Part shown: piece by piece, positions 1-11,114 of the stretch
How the letters are laid out: each line of letters opens with the position of its first letter
Numbering within the stretch: position 1 is the stretch's first letter
Origin: Ixodes scapularis
Taxonomy: Eukaryota > Arthropoda > Arachnida > Ixodida > Ixodidae
NCBI RefSeq assembly: GCF_016920785.2
Contig: NW_024609839.1
Location: 19,779,085 to 19,843,084 of the forward strand
Reading direction: 5' to 3'
DNA: 64,000 nt
Translations under genes and position numbers: made by a program
Notes under the pieces: generated by a model
What the model saw: only the letters and a program-made list of their open reading frames with translations
Told to the model about the DNA's origin: nothing
Databases searched by the model: none

Positions 1-1520
1 CGACAGTTATCTATTCGGACGTGACACGCCCGGCGGCGGTGCTCTAAGCTCGTCTCTGTCATTTCGGCATGCGTCTCACTTCAAACTTTGAATCTACAAC
101 GAAAACTAGCTGGATATCCCTTCAAATATGTTCAATCAACACGCTATCCAATCAATTTAAAAGAGAAACACTCGCTTACCGGCGGTTAGCGTTTCCCGAA
201 GGTGCTCCGGCAGCCGTGCACAACCTACGGTCGTTGACTAGACGCAGCGTCCATCAGCGTCTCCCAGATGTCGTTTGTTACTCTTGACAAAGTACCTGTA
301 AAAGAAAAAAGAAAAAAAAAACCGTAAAGGAATCGGTTTAAACGCAGAAATGAACGCAAACCACAGAGCGACGTCGACGACGGCGCGCTTCCCATTCGTA
401 TGCCAGACTGTGCCAGACCATCTGGAACTACGGAGCAAGTGGTGGTCAAAAACGCAAAACTTTAAATGCTCTTTTCTTTTTCTTTTTTTTTTTACTTTTT
501 CTTTTACACGTCGTATGAACAACGGCTTTTTTTTCTTTTTAACGCGCCTGCGACAACATTTTTGGAGTGACCGCTTTTGTGCAAAATTGTTTTGGTGCTA
601 CTGTAAATTCTGAATAGTTTTGGTTTCGGAAACCAAGTGGAGAAAAAAAAAATAACGCTTTCGGAAACACTAGTAGTATCTCTGGAATCGTGATTTGAAA
701 GGGAGATTGGAAATGACGCTTTCTTTTGTTTTAGTACAAACTCTGCCTTTATTTTTTTATTTGTGCTTTTTTTTAACAATTGTGCTGTCCCTTCGTCGCG
801 TAGTACAAACTGTGCCTGCATTTATTTATTTTTTGTGCATTTTTGTGCAAAATTTATTGTTTTTTTATGCTATGGCTTCGTCACATTTTCCAAAATAAAT
901 ATTTGTAGCACTTCAACAACGAATATAAATGAATTAACGAAAATGGTTCAATATAAAGACGAGCTACTCTAATTCACAGTATGCCCGAAGTGCAATGTGT
1001 GCCCTTAAAAATATTTTAAATGCAAAGGATATTTATTTTCATAAATGCTTTCAGTATAGAAATAGGGATTTCGTGAGTATGGCTTGCAGCCTAGATGACG
1101 TCACAGTATTTCGTGACACTGATGCTATCACCCCAAAGGCGTTCGAAATTCTAACTATACTCCATCTCAGAAATGTCTACAGTAAAGACGAAGGCGCAGA
1201 GAGGCGCGTGAGCATCGCTCAGTAGTGTGCTTTTGTTTGTACGAGCACTCGTTCATAAGAGGCACTTTCTAAAGCCACGCGCTCGTGCCGGTGCCTTTGT
1301 CTTCACTGCGAAAATTTGAAAGTTCTTTTTTTCTTTTCTTTTTTTTTGCAATTTTTGACGTAGGTTGGCCGTAGTTTGTTCCCAAAGTGACTTTTTGTTT
1401 TCTTTTTACACCCTATTTTTAAACGAAGTTTGAAAGTCTCCGCAGGCACACCTGACCGCTACTGTTAATATTCTGCCGCTTTTTAGCTACACAAATTACA
1501 TTTTGTTTTACATCCAGGGC
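1..1520. other. No gene recognised
   Basis: This stretch is AT-rich with long A or T runs (about 300-325, 475-540, 640-655, 1325-1350). Short open frames occur on both strands, but none shows a recognisable domain, codon bias or splice sites. I see nothing functional in it. Confidence 0.5.
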
Positions 1521-1555
1521 CAGTGGCGTAGCCAGGGGAATCCCCCCAATACCCC
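1521..1555. mobile_element. Solitary terminus of a CAGTGGCGTAGCCA-type element
   Basis: The sequence CAGTGGCGTAGCCAGGGG followed by C-rich tract is the terminus of a small inverted-repeat DNA element family. A copy with both ends is at 13276-13467, and related ends lie near 28350 and 61830. The other end here is not visible because a CA/CG-rich simple repeat begins immediately. Confidence 0.4.
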
Positions 1556-1562
1556 CCAAAAA

Positions 1563-1792
1563 TACGCACACGCGAGCGCGCAAGCACACACACAGACGCA
1601 CATTCACGCAGACATGCACACGCACGCACACATACACGCGCGCGCACAGGGACGCGTGCGCACTCCCGCGCACACATGCACACAGACGCACGCACGCCTG
1701 CACACACCAGCGTTGCACACGCAATCGCATCCGCAGAGGCACGCACACGGACTCTCGCGTTCACACCTACACACACACACACAACGCACGTA
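1563..1792. repeat. Degenerate (CA)n/(CACG)n simple repeat
   Basis: About 230 bp of alternating purine/pyrimidine sequence made of ACACGC, CACACA and ACGCAC words. The long open frames across it on both strands are low-complexity artefacts. Its Z-DNA-prone composition is visible, but no function can be assigned. Confidence 0.85.
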
Positions 1793-1824
1793 AAAAAATG
1801 CATTTAATTTTTTTAACATAATCT

Positions 1825-1907
1825 AAACCCTGAGACAAGGAGAAATAAAATAACGGAGAGGGCAAGTTGTTTTGTCTGTTATTTTGTTTATCATTGTCTC
1901 AGGGTTT
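1825..1907. repeat. Short foldback sequence (MITE relic)
   Basis: Left arm 1825-1854 (AAACCCTGAGACAA...AATAAC) is inverted at 1878-1907 (GTTATTTTG...CAGGGTTT). The 30-nt arms differ at about four positions and enclose a 23-nt spacer. No clear target duplication is seen. It may be a degraded palindromic MITE. Confidence 0.5.
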
Positions 1908-2052
1908 ACTTTCGTTCCTTGATCTTTCAAACCTGCCGGAATCTATAACGAAACTACCTCAAGTATAGTTTCGGTTTCTTTGCATGGGCAGCGCTTTGAA
2001 ATAAAACTGGTAAAACCGTAAAACCGGCCGGTCAAGACAATCCATTTTTTCA

Positions 2053-2115
2053 ATGGCGTCGCAGACTCGCAGTTTCATCTGGACGTGTCGCTTGGACGTG
2101 TTGACGGATTTAAAG
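2053..2115 (+). CDS. Possible first coding exon, Myb/SANT-like start
   Basis: An ATG opens a 21-codon frame that runs exactly to a GTGAGA splice donor. The peptide contains FIWTCRLDV, which resembles the opening helix of Myb/SANT-like domains common in arthropod proteins (W-T-x-R-L-D). No downstream exon was found in the window on this strand. The match is short and could be chance. Confidence 0.25.
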
Positions 2116-2357
2116 GTGAGATATTATCTGCAACATCCTTTAGAATACTTGTTATTTGTTCGGGAACCTGGTAAGTGAATATAGAAACATTTTATTGTTT
2201 ACATTTGATGGGAGCGACCACATATGTCTGACTGTCTCTTTCGTGGTTTCGCGGATTGCTTTCGCTCTTTAAAAATACCCTGTGCCCAGAGTGCCCTCAT
2301 TCAATTCCATTCTCACGGCGATATTTTGGGGTTCTTATGGTATCCGCGAGTTTATCG

Positions 2358-2700
2358 TTAATAATTTATTTTGAAGTTCTGCCGTGGTACTAGCGACATG
2401 ATAACGGGGTGATCTGCTTTCAGCTTCTCAACCTGTACTATCGCGGACAAAATGAGCTGAAACAGCGCTCCGCCCTGCGCCGCCTGTCGCCTTGCTCCGC
2501 ACGCACGGCGCACCCTGAGGCCGAGATAAATTCTCACTTGCGCTCGCTCCGCCACTGCGCTCTTCCGTCCGTCTGCTAGCGAGACGGCTTGTGCGACAGC
2601 GGGCGTGTGCGTGGTAGGGCGGTAGGGGGGGAGGGGGGGGGGGGTGGGGGGATGTGCATTGTTGAGGTTGTTCAGGGCACAGTTCAGGCGTTCCGCTCTA
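2358..2700. other. GC-rich stretch, no gene recognised
   Basis: A GC-rich segment ending in a long G run (about 2626-2652) separates the LINE 3' end from unique-looking sequence. A 115-codon open frame on the minus strand has no recognisable domain. The G run resembles those at the ends of small DNA elements elsewhere in the window. Confidence 0.4.
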
Positions 2701-3723
2701 GGCAAGGGGTTTTGCGGTGCGGCAAGGTCGCTCCCACGCCACGAGGCGGCGTTTTGTTGCCTCTGTCGAATGATTCAAGTCCCCATGTGGCATGTAATTT
2801 CTACGGTCACTGTCATCGTCGCTGCTCTCCTCGGCCTCGTCTCCGTAGCCAAGGGCCTGTGCTATACCGCACTACAACGCACTTTGCCCTTTCTGGTCGA
2901 TGCTACTGCGTTGTCCCAAGATGTGTTCGACAGTCTCCTCGTCGCTGCCACAGAGCCCGCAGTTTGGATCTTCTCCATAGAGCTCAAATCTGCGTCTCTG
3001 GGTCAGTAGGGAGCCCGTTCGAGCCTGGAACAGCAGCGCGCTGGCTCGGTCTCCCCGCTAGTGTGGATAGGGCGCTGGTTCCTTCTTGTGTTTCCTGTAC
3101 AGTTGGAGGCTCAGTATCCTCTGCATTGTCCTTCTCCAGTCCTCTATTCCGGCCCGTGTCACCTCTGCCCGTATTGTCTTCGCCCGCTCCTGTTCCGTCG
3201 TCACCAGGTGTCTTGTTTTGCCCCCACCGTACTTAGAATCTATGGTCTTTATTCTCTTCATCCAGCCTGTCTTGGACCCCTGATATCGGATGTGGTAGTA
3301 CATCCTTCTGGCGTAGCTCTCCTGGGAAGGAACTTTAGTCTGCCCATGTATGCAAGCTTCGACGTGGCCTCTCATATCTCGTGGGTAGACATCCCATTTC
3401 CCCGGTTACCGCTGCGTTTGCTGTGCAGCTCAGCAGCCATCTCCCCAGTCTGTATTGACACTTTACCAGACACACAGACACTTTACCACTGTCTCGCTGT
3501 ATGTAAGCGCGTCATTCGCGTAAGTCACTGCTTGGACTGCAAGGGATTTCCATAGTAGCCTCCCAACCGAGTGTCTATTGTATGAGTGCCTGGCGAGATG
3601 CCACAGCACCCCCTTCAGTTTGTTTGACTTTTTAATTACGTGTTTTTCCTGTTTGGTCAGGTACTCCTTGCTGTGCGTTATTGTTACACCAAGGTAATTG
3701 TAGGCTGTTGTTTTCTGTACTGT

Positions 3724-4709
3724 TTAATTTTGTAGGTAAAAGCTGGTGTCCAAATTCACGTTGGAGCCCATCCAGTGCGTTCTTCCTGCATTAAATTTAA
3801 GGTTGTCCCTCGCTGCCACCCCTGTGCAGATGTCAATCATGTGCTGCATATCAGTTGAGGACTCTGCGAGGAGCACCACATCGTTCGCAAAGGCCAGGCA
3901 TGGGATGCGCGTGTATTCTTCCTCTCCGTCCTTGGTCGTAGTGCTCAAGCGCAACCCTGCCCCTTCCTCCTCCAGATGTTTGAGATGTTTCAGAAGGTCG
4001 TTTGTGTACACATTAAACATTGTTGGCGATAGGGGACACCCCTGTCTCAGTCCAATACTTATTGGTACTGGTTTTGATTTGTAGTTTTCTAATGTGTACC
4101 AGGCCTCGCAACCCCTGTACAAGCTCTTCAGGAGTTCGACACTTTCCTTTTCGAGTCCGCTTTTCTCCATCTTATCCCATAATCTTTGGTGTGGTACTGC
4201 ATCATATGCTTTCTCTAGGTCTAGGAATGCCAGGAACAACTGGGAGTTTTGGATGTTTTTCACTTCTATGGCTTGGGATTAGCGTTAATAGGTTATCACT
4301 TGTTCTTCTGTTTTGCTGAAAGCCATTTTGAGCTTCTACGAAAAAGTTGTTTTTATCATACAAGATCTGTAGCCTGTGGTTTATTATGCTTGCAAATAAT
4401 TTGCAGACTGCTGATTATTGCGATTGGTCGATAGGCATTGAGGTCTTTTGGGTATGCTTGTTTCCTTTTATATAGGAGCTTTACTCTTGCCTGTTTCCAC
4501 ACTTACAATATTTCTGTTGACACCAGGCGTTCATTAAAACATTTTCTGAGGTTGTTTGCTGCCTCTTTTTTAATTGCCTTCAGGAACTCGTTCGAAATAT
4601 CATCCATACCGGTTGCCTTCTTGTTTTTCAGTCGTCTTATTTTCCTCTTCATTTCCTCCGTGGTTATGGGATCTAGTATGAAATGCTTCTGTATTTTGCG
4701 TTTTCCCAA
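3724..4709 (-). pseudogene. Reverse transcriptase palm and fingers of LINE A
   Basis: Fragment 4709-4503 carries a KKATGMDDI motif of the RT 0/1 region. After a frame break, 4263-3724 carries motif A (FLDLEKAYDAV), motif B (GLRQGCPLSP) and the catalytic motif C as FANDVVLLAES. Motif C is normally F/Y-A-D-D, so the first catalytic aspartate is replaced by asparagine. Together with the frame break, this makes the enzyme inactive. Confidence 0.85.
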
Positions 4710-4966
4710 AGTTTCTTTTTGACTATATGTCTCTTCCGGGGTTCGCTTCAGTTTTTTGTTGTTGCTGTAAGAAGTACTCAGTCATCCATCCTTCTATTTC
4801 GCATTTTTCTTTCAGGTCTTTGCCCCCTCTTTGCAGCATACGTGTCTGTTCTTTCTTTTTTTTCTGCATGCATTGTAGTAATTTGTCTCCAGAATTTCTC
4901 GTTAGATTTTTTCCCTTCTTTCAGTATGTCTTCCTCTGTCTTTCTGCAGAACTGTTGAATTTTTGT

Positions 4967-5152
4967 GGCCACTATACTTTGTTTCACCTTGTGTTGTACC
5001 GCAGGCAAGGCTACAAGCGCGAGCTCCCTGCTCTATGGCACACCTCGGCGGCACAAGCTCTCGTGCACCAAGGGCAGCTGCCAACGCTATGAGCTCGCAC
5101 TTCTAGCCTTCGCTGCGGTACAACATGAGGTGAAACGGAGTATAGTGCCAAC
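4967..5152. mobile_element. Foldback MITE with 7-bp target duplication
   Basis: About 186 bp with imperfect terminal inverted repeats of roughly 58 bp. The left end reads GGCCACTATACTTTG and the right end is the inverse of GTTGGCACTATACTCCG; further in, both arms contain GTTGTACCGCAG and end in GAGCTC. The direct repeat TTTTTGT flanks it at 4960-4966 and 5153-5159. It interrupts the linker between endonuclease and RT of LINE A, so it inserted after that LINE. There is no coding capacity. Confidence 0.75.
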
Positions 5153-5424
5153 TTTTTGTTCTTCAAAACATTCTCACGAGTAGTCTTGGGTGTAGCCTTT
5201 TCGTTGTGCCCACCTGTGCTGCCTGTTGATCTCTCGTCTTCCCAATTTCCTCCTTTACCTCCTGTCGAACCAGGGCCTTCGGTTTTATTGTTTCCCTTTT
5301 CTGGTTTTTTCCACTTGTTCTTTGGCTGTTTGGGTAATTAGGCTCATTAGTTCTTCATATGTGCTGTCTTTTGTAATTTTTTTCTCCAATTCTGATGCAA
5401 ATTTTCCTATTTCATCTTCTGCTC

Positions 5425-5680
5425 CTAGCTTCCAGTGGTTTTCCTGGATGGTTGTTTTTGCTTTTGTTTCTGTCTTTGGTTGTTGGTGTTTAGTTTTGGC
5501 AGTATTCTGTTATAATCGCTTGCACAGCTGCTTACCTTGCTCTCGTCTATGTGTATAGCATCTATCTTGATGTTTTCTTTGCCTGCCTCGTCGTTTATGA
5601 GGATATAGTCAATTGTTGATTTTTGGTTGTTGCGGCTCCAGGTTGTTTTTTCCTTGCATTGTGGCTCCAGGTTAACTGTA
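5425..5680 (-). pseudogene. C-terminal part of LINE A AP-endonuclease
   Basis: The minus frame contains STIDYILIND, the conserved (T/S)-x-I-D-Y strand of APE-type endonucleases, and then CASDYNRI. This last block is normally S-D-H-x-x-(I/V), so the catalytic histidine is replaced by tyrosine. The reading continues towards the RT but is interrupted by the MITE at 4967-5152. Confidence 0.75.
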
Positions 5681-5681
5681 G

Positions 5682-6217
5682 TTAAAGGGGGGGGGGAGGG
5701 GTTCAACAATTTTATGGTTAAAAGAATTTGCATCTCCTCATTTTTACGTTGTTTATCGTGCCCCGGAGGATAGAGAAACCATTTCCTTTCTTCAAAATGT
5801 CGCGATTTTGCTGCATAATTGCAAAGCAAAAGCCGAGCTTTTTCCCCCACTTGCAGCCGCAAGTGGCAGCCGGAGGAACTACGGCTAGAAGATTACGTGA
5901 CTTCGCTCGGCTCTAAGCTGCAGCATAACGCCCGCTAATGTCAGCAGAGAGAGGGAGAGGAAGTGTCCTCCGAGACAGCACACGGGAACCTACACGGCAC
6001 TCCGAAGGACGTCACTAGGAGGGGGACCAGGTGTGACCCTGAAGACTGGGAGTGAGTTGAGGGGTGCCCGAAATGCCAATATTTATCTTTTTTTATGCAA
6101 CAACTAGGACACGCAGGAGAAATCGGTTTTCTGCTTGTTACTTCAGAAGTGTCAGAGGGCAACTTCCACAAATTTTTGACCGAAGTCCGGAAATCGTTGC
6201 ACCCCCCCCCCCCCCCT
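5682..6217. mobile_element. G-run/C-run flanked insertion in the LINE A endonuclease
   Basis: The endonuclease reading stops at about 6226 (…KKHSI) and resumes at about 5680 (VNLEPQCK). Between them lie about 535 bp of unrelated sequence that begins AAAGGGGGGGG and ends CCCCCCCCCTTT, a short inverted terminus. No coding region is recognised inside. It is inferred to be a non-autonomous DNA element. The exact borders are blurred by the homopolymers. Confidence 0.5.
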
Positions 6218-6225
6218 TTATGCTG

Positions 6226-6436
6226 TGTTTTTTTACTAGTTTCCCGAGTTCTGCTGCTTTGCTTTCGCTACCATCCAGTTCTAATATGTGGCAGTTAAAG
6301 TCACCCACAATCATTATCGGTTCATTTTGGAAGGTTGAGCCAATGTCTTTTGAGATGCCGTCGTAAATTGATTTGTTCCATGCCGGATCTTCATTTGCCG
6401 TTGTCGAGTAGGTTGTGCAGATGGCGCCACTTGCCC
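6226..6436 (-). pseudogene. N-terminal/central part of LINE A AP-endonuclease
   Basis: The minus-strand frame reads ASGAICTTYST…WNKSIYDGIS…MIVGDFNCHI. GDFN is the signature of the APE endonuclease catalytic centre (D and N residues). Its distance to the TIDY block fits the family once the 5682-6217 insertion is removed. Upstream sequence shows no further LINE similarity, so the element is 5'-truncated. Confidence 0.75.
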
Positions 6437-6440
6437 TCGA

Positions 6441-7646
6441 GGCTTCCAGCGCTCCCTCAATGGTCTAACCCGAGCGACTGGCAGCAAAGTTACAATACCT
6501 GAAAAAAGTATTGTATCCTTGTCCCCAACTTTGGCGGTTCTCTATAGAAGGAAATAAAACTAATTGAAGAACCTAAAATCGTAGTCGCTTGAATTTTTTT
6601 TTCTGTGAAAAGGCATTTTGATAAATACCGAGGCAGACATCTGCTTCTGTCCTTGCGAACGCCAACTGTCGTTTACATACACTGGCATTAATTGTTTATG
6701 TTCAGTCTTATTTTATTACCAACTAGCGTTCCTTAGGCTGCAGTTAACGCGTGAGCAACATAGTCTGGGCCCGTTTGCTTGAAGCGCTAACAGCTGCTAA
6801 AGTTAGCCGCAGTACCTAGGAGAGGGATTATTATATCACATGACTGGCTCGGTAGGGATGCGGGGAAACGTGGCGGTGCCCCGGTGAGTGAGTGCCACTC
6901 GCTTTGGAACTAATATGTCGTTGTGGCTGTAATATCGGGCGCTTTAGTCAGCAATGAATGGTGCAAGAGGCTTTCGCTTTGCCTTACCTCACTTAAATCG
7001 CAAAGCATGAGCAATGACCTTGCCACATCTTTTTTATAGTCTTTTGATTCTGGCCATTACTAAGCCTAAATGAACGCGATATTTGTCGGCATGGCAGCGT
7101 CTTTGGAACGCGGATTGCCTTGACTCAATTGGCCGGGTATTGATAGCACACAAAAGCTGACAGCGTACCATTAGACCTTTTTTAAACTACCCAAGCATCA
7201 AGAACGCTGGAAGTGTAATTCTACGGTCCGCGCGCGCTGGCCTTTTTCTTATAAAAGATTAAATGTAAATAATCATAATAAGGCTTTGACGAACGTGTGT
7301 GCGAGGCAAAAGTTGTTTTGGACTTTTTGATTTAGAACAATTACCACTGCAGACGCTAGCACGTGCAACGCCTGTAACTACACTTAGTGCTTGGGAAATT
7401 TAGAAAAAGGTCTATTGGGACGCTGTACAAGCTTGCACAACGTCTTTGCGGAGCAAGCCATTGAGCTGCTTCGCCTAACTACACCTAGCCGCCTAACTGC
7501 ACAAACAATTTTGTTCTTAGTGCCCCTCAAGCAGGGTAAGCAAATGGCAAAATTAAAAATGTCCTAATGTCACTCTTCTTTTTTATTTTGCCTGGTGTAC
7601 ATGTGAACGAATAACAAAAAATACACCCGTTATGTGGCATACTTAC
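6441..7646. other. No gene recognised
   Basis: Ordinary AT-rich sequence. I found no repeat termini, long frame or splice-bounded exon. Further exons of the minus-strand THAP pseudogene would be expected here if it were a longer gene, but none was recognised. Confidence 0.4.
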
Positions 7647-8440
7647 CTTTGGTAATGGAGCATTTCGCATCATTGGTGATTTCCTTCTCTTGCGATTAGA
7701 ATGTGCAAACACTGTTGGAATGGCAGTCTGTTTTAGCTTCTTCCAGCCATCTGCGCAATTTTGCTCAAACTGGGATTCTTCAAATTGCCTAGAAAAATAT
7801 GATTTATTTTACTTAACAATGCCCTATAATTAACTTTTACATGCTTAGTTGCATCATGTACATTAAATCCAGGACAACTTATAACTTTCAATTTACATAG
7901 CAGTCACTAGTTTGAACAGGGCTGTCATAACCAGGGCCCCTTAGAAGTTGCAGATAGTGAACATGAGAAATGCACATAATTAAAATTAACTTTGCCGTTT
8001 TGTTTTGTTTCATTTAAATTCCATGTGCTCGTATATCTTTATGCAACAAACAAGGATTGTAGCTTTAGCGATCGCACATGCTTATCTTGATTGCAACAAA
8101 CTATAATTATGTCTCACTTTCTTGAGTTGAGCCAAAGTTTGAACTGCATATATGACCAGATCAATGCTATTGACAGTAATTTATAAATTTATACCATCCG
8201 TGATTGTAGCTGTAGATGCGATCACGCAAGGCACGGGTGATCATTTCCATAGAGGAAAGTTTTTGGAATAAATGAAAAGATTCTTACCTCAGAAAGTCGA
8301 GAACCAGCAGTTTGGCGTCCACGTGTCGCGCTTTATTTTTATTAGCCAGTGTTTCCCTCATTTGTTTCTTTCGGAATAATAAACAACCGAAAGCCGTCAT
8401 GGCTGCTGTTAGAGCACCTGACGGCACAGCAACAAATCAT
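7647..8440 (-). pseudogene. THAP zinc-finger domain, two exons, frameshifted
   Basis: Exon 1 (8440-8288, donor GTAAGAA) starts MICCCAVRCSNSSHDGFRLF, the C-x4-C start of a C2CH THAP DNA-binding domain. A shifted frame then gives WLIKIKRDTWTPN, the conserved W...W-x-P block. Exon 2 (7788-7647, acceptor TTTTCTAG, donor GTAAGT) gives QFEESQFEQN and LKQTAIPTVF, the C-terminal THAP block with its A-V/I-P-x-F motif. The blocks are in the correct order and the splice sites are good, but at least three frame changes and two adjacent stops lie in exon 1. THAP domains occur in P-element transposases and in domesticated proteins; which this was is unclear. Confidence 0.7.
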
Positions 8441-10038
8441 TTTCGTCTTTGAAAATAAAAGCTGAGAAAATCAAGGAGCCGGTAAACCTCCAGGGTAGCC
8501 TATGCGCATGTACGGGGAATAATAACAAAAATGGTGGTCGGGAGCGTGTCGATTGCAGCGTTTTCGTCGTTGCCACGCGGTTGCTAGGGCCAACGTCAAT
8601 GCCGGTGGGAGGAGTCAAGGGTCCGCCTGGGTTCACCGAGGACAATGGATGGCCAAACTCTCCCCTATCTATAGCTCTGACCCTTGGCAGATGGAGGCAC
8701 CATCTGTGAGATGCTGTCACAAACAGCGGCATTCTGTCTGCTGCTTTTCAGGGACGGCGTCCTCTCATAGTCAAAAACAGTTTTCCACTTCTAACTTTTT
8801 ATTCCGGTAATGATATGCGCTAAAACTTAACCATCTCGCTTGAATGGCTGCGGCTATGTTCCAACGGCGTTTGAGCTTTCTCCAAAGTCTAGTTTATTTT
8901 TGCGGTGCGAAAACCAGGGTTCGATTTTTTCAGGGACATTCTGTACAATAAGCTATTGCACCCTCCTCCTTGTTAAAAGTTCTAGTCGTTAGGGTTGTTT
9001 TACTCATTATATGGTGTGTCTCTCTTCATGATATAAACCACAGTGAAGTTTGAATTCTTGTGCAAGGTGCCACCCTGACCAGGCTGAAGCTGACATGATT
9101 AGCAAGCATCGTAACGTGAGTTGAATGATATGACAGCATATATTGACTACTGTGTGGATGTTCGTGCTTCGTGGCAGTCATGCGATAACAGTTGCCTTGA
9201 CGTCACTTGTGTTGATGGAAGGTTGCCCTATTATGTCAGCAAGAACTATTATTTGTTTTGATTAATTTGGGGAGCTTGTGGGCCATTACATGGAGTAACT
9301 TTGTACAGCATCCTTGTCTAAGGGCTTTACCTGTTGGAGGATAATGCCTTATTTGCATTGCATTCCAAATCTCACTTTTTAATTACTTCAATAATACCTA
9401 GTAGCTGGCATTTGATGTCAGCTTCTGCCACATCAACCCATGACCTTTGATTGTGTGCCAAACACACCACTAAATAGAAATGGCTTTATTATTACGTTTT
9501 GTTCCTCCATTGCATAGGATATGGGAATCCCAGCAATTACATTCTCCAACGGTATTTTGTAATATTCACAATTTTAAAATATGTTAACAATTTTATAAAC
9601 CTCCAAGTCACTCATTAACTGATCCATTATTTAAATAAATGTCAACTGTTAACCGGTTGCAAGTTTCTAATTAATGCACAGTCCCACCCTGCATTACTGT
9701 TTGTGTATAATATCAGGAAATGTTGATTAAACATACAGGTTATTTCATAACAACTTTTTATGTCTGACCCATTATATTCAGTGTTTTCTAGATAAGTTTG
9801 AAGTTGTATAAGAGAGTGCTCATCTTAAAATTAAGCCATACCACTGGATGTACACTAGTGTGTGACCGATACATATGTTCCCAGCGAAATGAAAGAAGGG
9901 ATTTAAGAAGGGCAAACCACTTGCTTTGCTGTTTGTCTTGTCTTCTTTTAGGTGCATGGGTGTTTACGTCGAAAAGTGTTAAAGTGAAATTTGCTGCTGC
10001 AGGACTAGTTTTCCTGACTCGGCTGGTTTGTCTGGCAG
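8441..10038. other. Intergenic or intronic sequence, no certain gene
   Basis: GC-richer sequence at 8480-8760 could be promoter-like, including for the divergent THAP relic. Beyond it the sequence is AT-rich with no recognisable domain or repeat. It may be an intron upstream of the terminal exon candidate at 10039. Confidence 0.35.
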
Positions 10039-10149
10039 CTTGCAACCTATGGGAACCTGAGGAACTGCATCACAAGAGTGAAAGGGACGCCCACCCAGCA
10101 CTTCTTCGAGGATGGTGCCTTGAAGAAGGGAGAAGTGCGCCTAAAGTGA
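10039..10149 (+). CDS. Candidate terminal coding exon, unknown protein
   Basis: A pyrimidine-rich acceptor (GGTTTGTCTGGCAG) precedes a frame that begins exactly at phase 0. It runs 36 codons to TGA (10147-10149), and its peptide starts LATYGNLRNCITRVKG and ends KKGEVRLK. An ATTAAA signal follows 19 bp after the stop. I do not recognise the protein. Upstream exons are not identified, so the call rests on exon geometry alone. Confidence 0.35.
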   Translation, partial: LATYGNLRNCITRVKGTPTQHFFEDGALKKGEVRLK

Positions 10150-10739
10150 ATGCCATGGCAGGTGGGTCATTAAAGTGAACCCCTAGCACAAATAATCCCA
10201 AACAAAAAATTATTAACAAATGGGTTAGAAACAAAAAATGGAAATATGGAAAAAGAGGTGGAGGTGAACACACCATAGCACTGTGTTTTATGCGCCTGTT
10301 CTCTTGTGTCCTTTGCACCGTTTTTTGTTTTTGTCTTAAAGGGACACTGACACCCCCCAAACATTTTTTTTTCCTTTTTTGCCAGGCGCTTCATTATGGT
10401 GTCGGAGGACTACCCAATTAATATTTTGCAACAGAGTCGCATATTTTTTTAATAAAGACAAAAGACGCAACTGCTCGAAACCGAAACCCGACGGAGGTCG
10501 GAGAAGTGGAGAGAAGAGAGTGAGTGGCGGAAGTCACGTGGCTACACCCAACCGTGCATTTTTTTTTTCTCCGTAGCAGACGACACGACATGCGGCGTGC
10601 GATGCGGCGTGCGGGAACTGCTGGCCGTGCGATTCTTTTGCAGTTATGTTTGTTCCGCTCGTTGTTCTGTACTCCAAGATGAGTTGTTTTGTACATTGAG
10701 GAGTTGGAGATGAGTAGTAAGTGCCCGTGGTGAATTTTC

Positions 10740-11040
10740 ATGATCGGCTCCGAAAAGAATACACCCAAGATGTTGCGTGAAGAGCTGGCTCACATGTCCT
10801 GGTCCGAAAAAAAAAAGGGGCATTGTGCGACAGAGTTTCCGAAAGATCAAAGGGATCGGGAGCAATGGCTGGCTGCAATTCCTGTAGAACATATGCGGGC
10901 ACCTCGGAAAGCGGACGCTACCTGATTTATATGCTCCTTGCATTTTGTGGAAAATGATTACATTGAGTTCGCAGGTGTCAAAAAGGAAATCCCATACCAT
11001 TTAAATCAGCGAAGTGTCGTCCACAACATTTGTTTGTTAT
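10740..11040 (+). pseudogene. THAP domain relic inside the TTAA-bounded element
   Basis: The frame at 10740 reads KKKGHCATEFPKDQRDREQW, which fits the THAP F-P-x-D...W block. After an in-frame TGA at 10922-10924 it continues ICSLHFVENDYIEF, the C-x-x-H-F block that supplies the last two zinc ligands, and then NQRSVV in place of A-V-P. The N-terminal C-x4-C is not visible. Unlike the other THAP relics, no intron separates the blocks. Confidence 0.5.
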
Positions 11041-11114
11041 TTTTTGTTTCTTTCTTCAGTGATAATTGTAAAAAAAAAAGATATGTAAACATTAAAAAAT
11101 GTGAAAAAAATAAA

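Larger units (their letters stand above)
2700..6440 (-). mobile_element. 5'-truncated, broken non-LTR retrotransposon (LINE A)
   Basis: Read on the minus strand, the order is AP-endonuclease N-part (about 6440-6226), endonuclease C-part (5680-5425), linker and RT fingers (5008-4503), RT palm (4263-3724), thumb with YNYLGVTIT (about 3720-3660), and a C-terminal segment with a CxxC...H zinc-knuckle remnant (about 3020-2880). The order is that of an APE-type LINE, but the frame is repeatedly shifted. Two insertions split it, a foldback MITE at 4967-5152 and a G/C-flanked element at about 5682-6217. The 5' end is missing beyond 6440. The clade is not resolved; R1/I-group relatives look closest. 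Confidence 0.85.

Noticed and set aside
1419..1819. Several 70-110 codon frames on both strands
   Set aside because: They lie across the (CA)n/(CACG)n repeat and are low-complexity H/A/T/C-rich or C/V/R-rich peptides.
2589..3236. 215-codon plus-strand open frame
   Set aside because: It runs antisense to the LINE A C-terminal region and a G-rich tract. It has no domain, and the minus strand explains the sequence.
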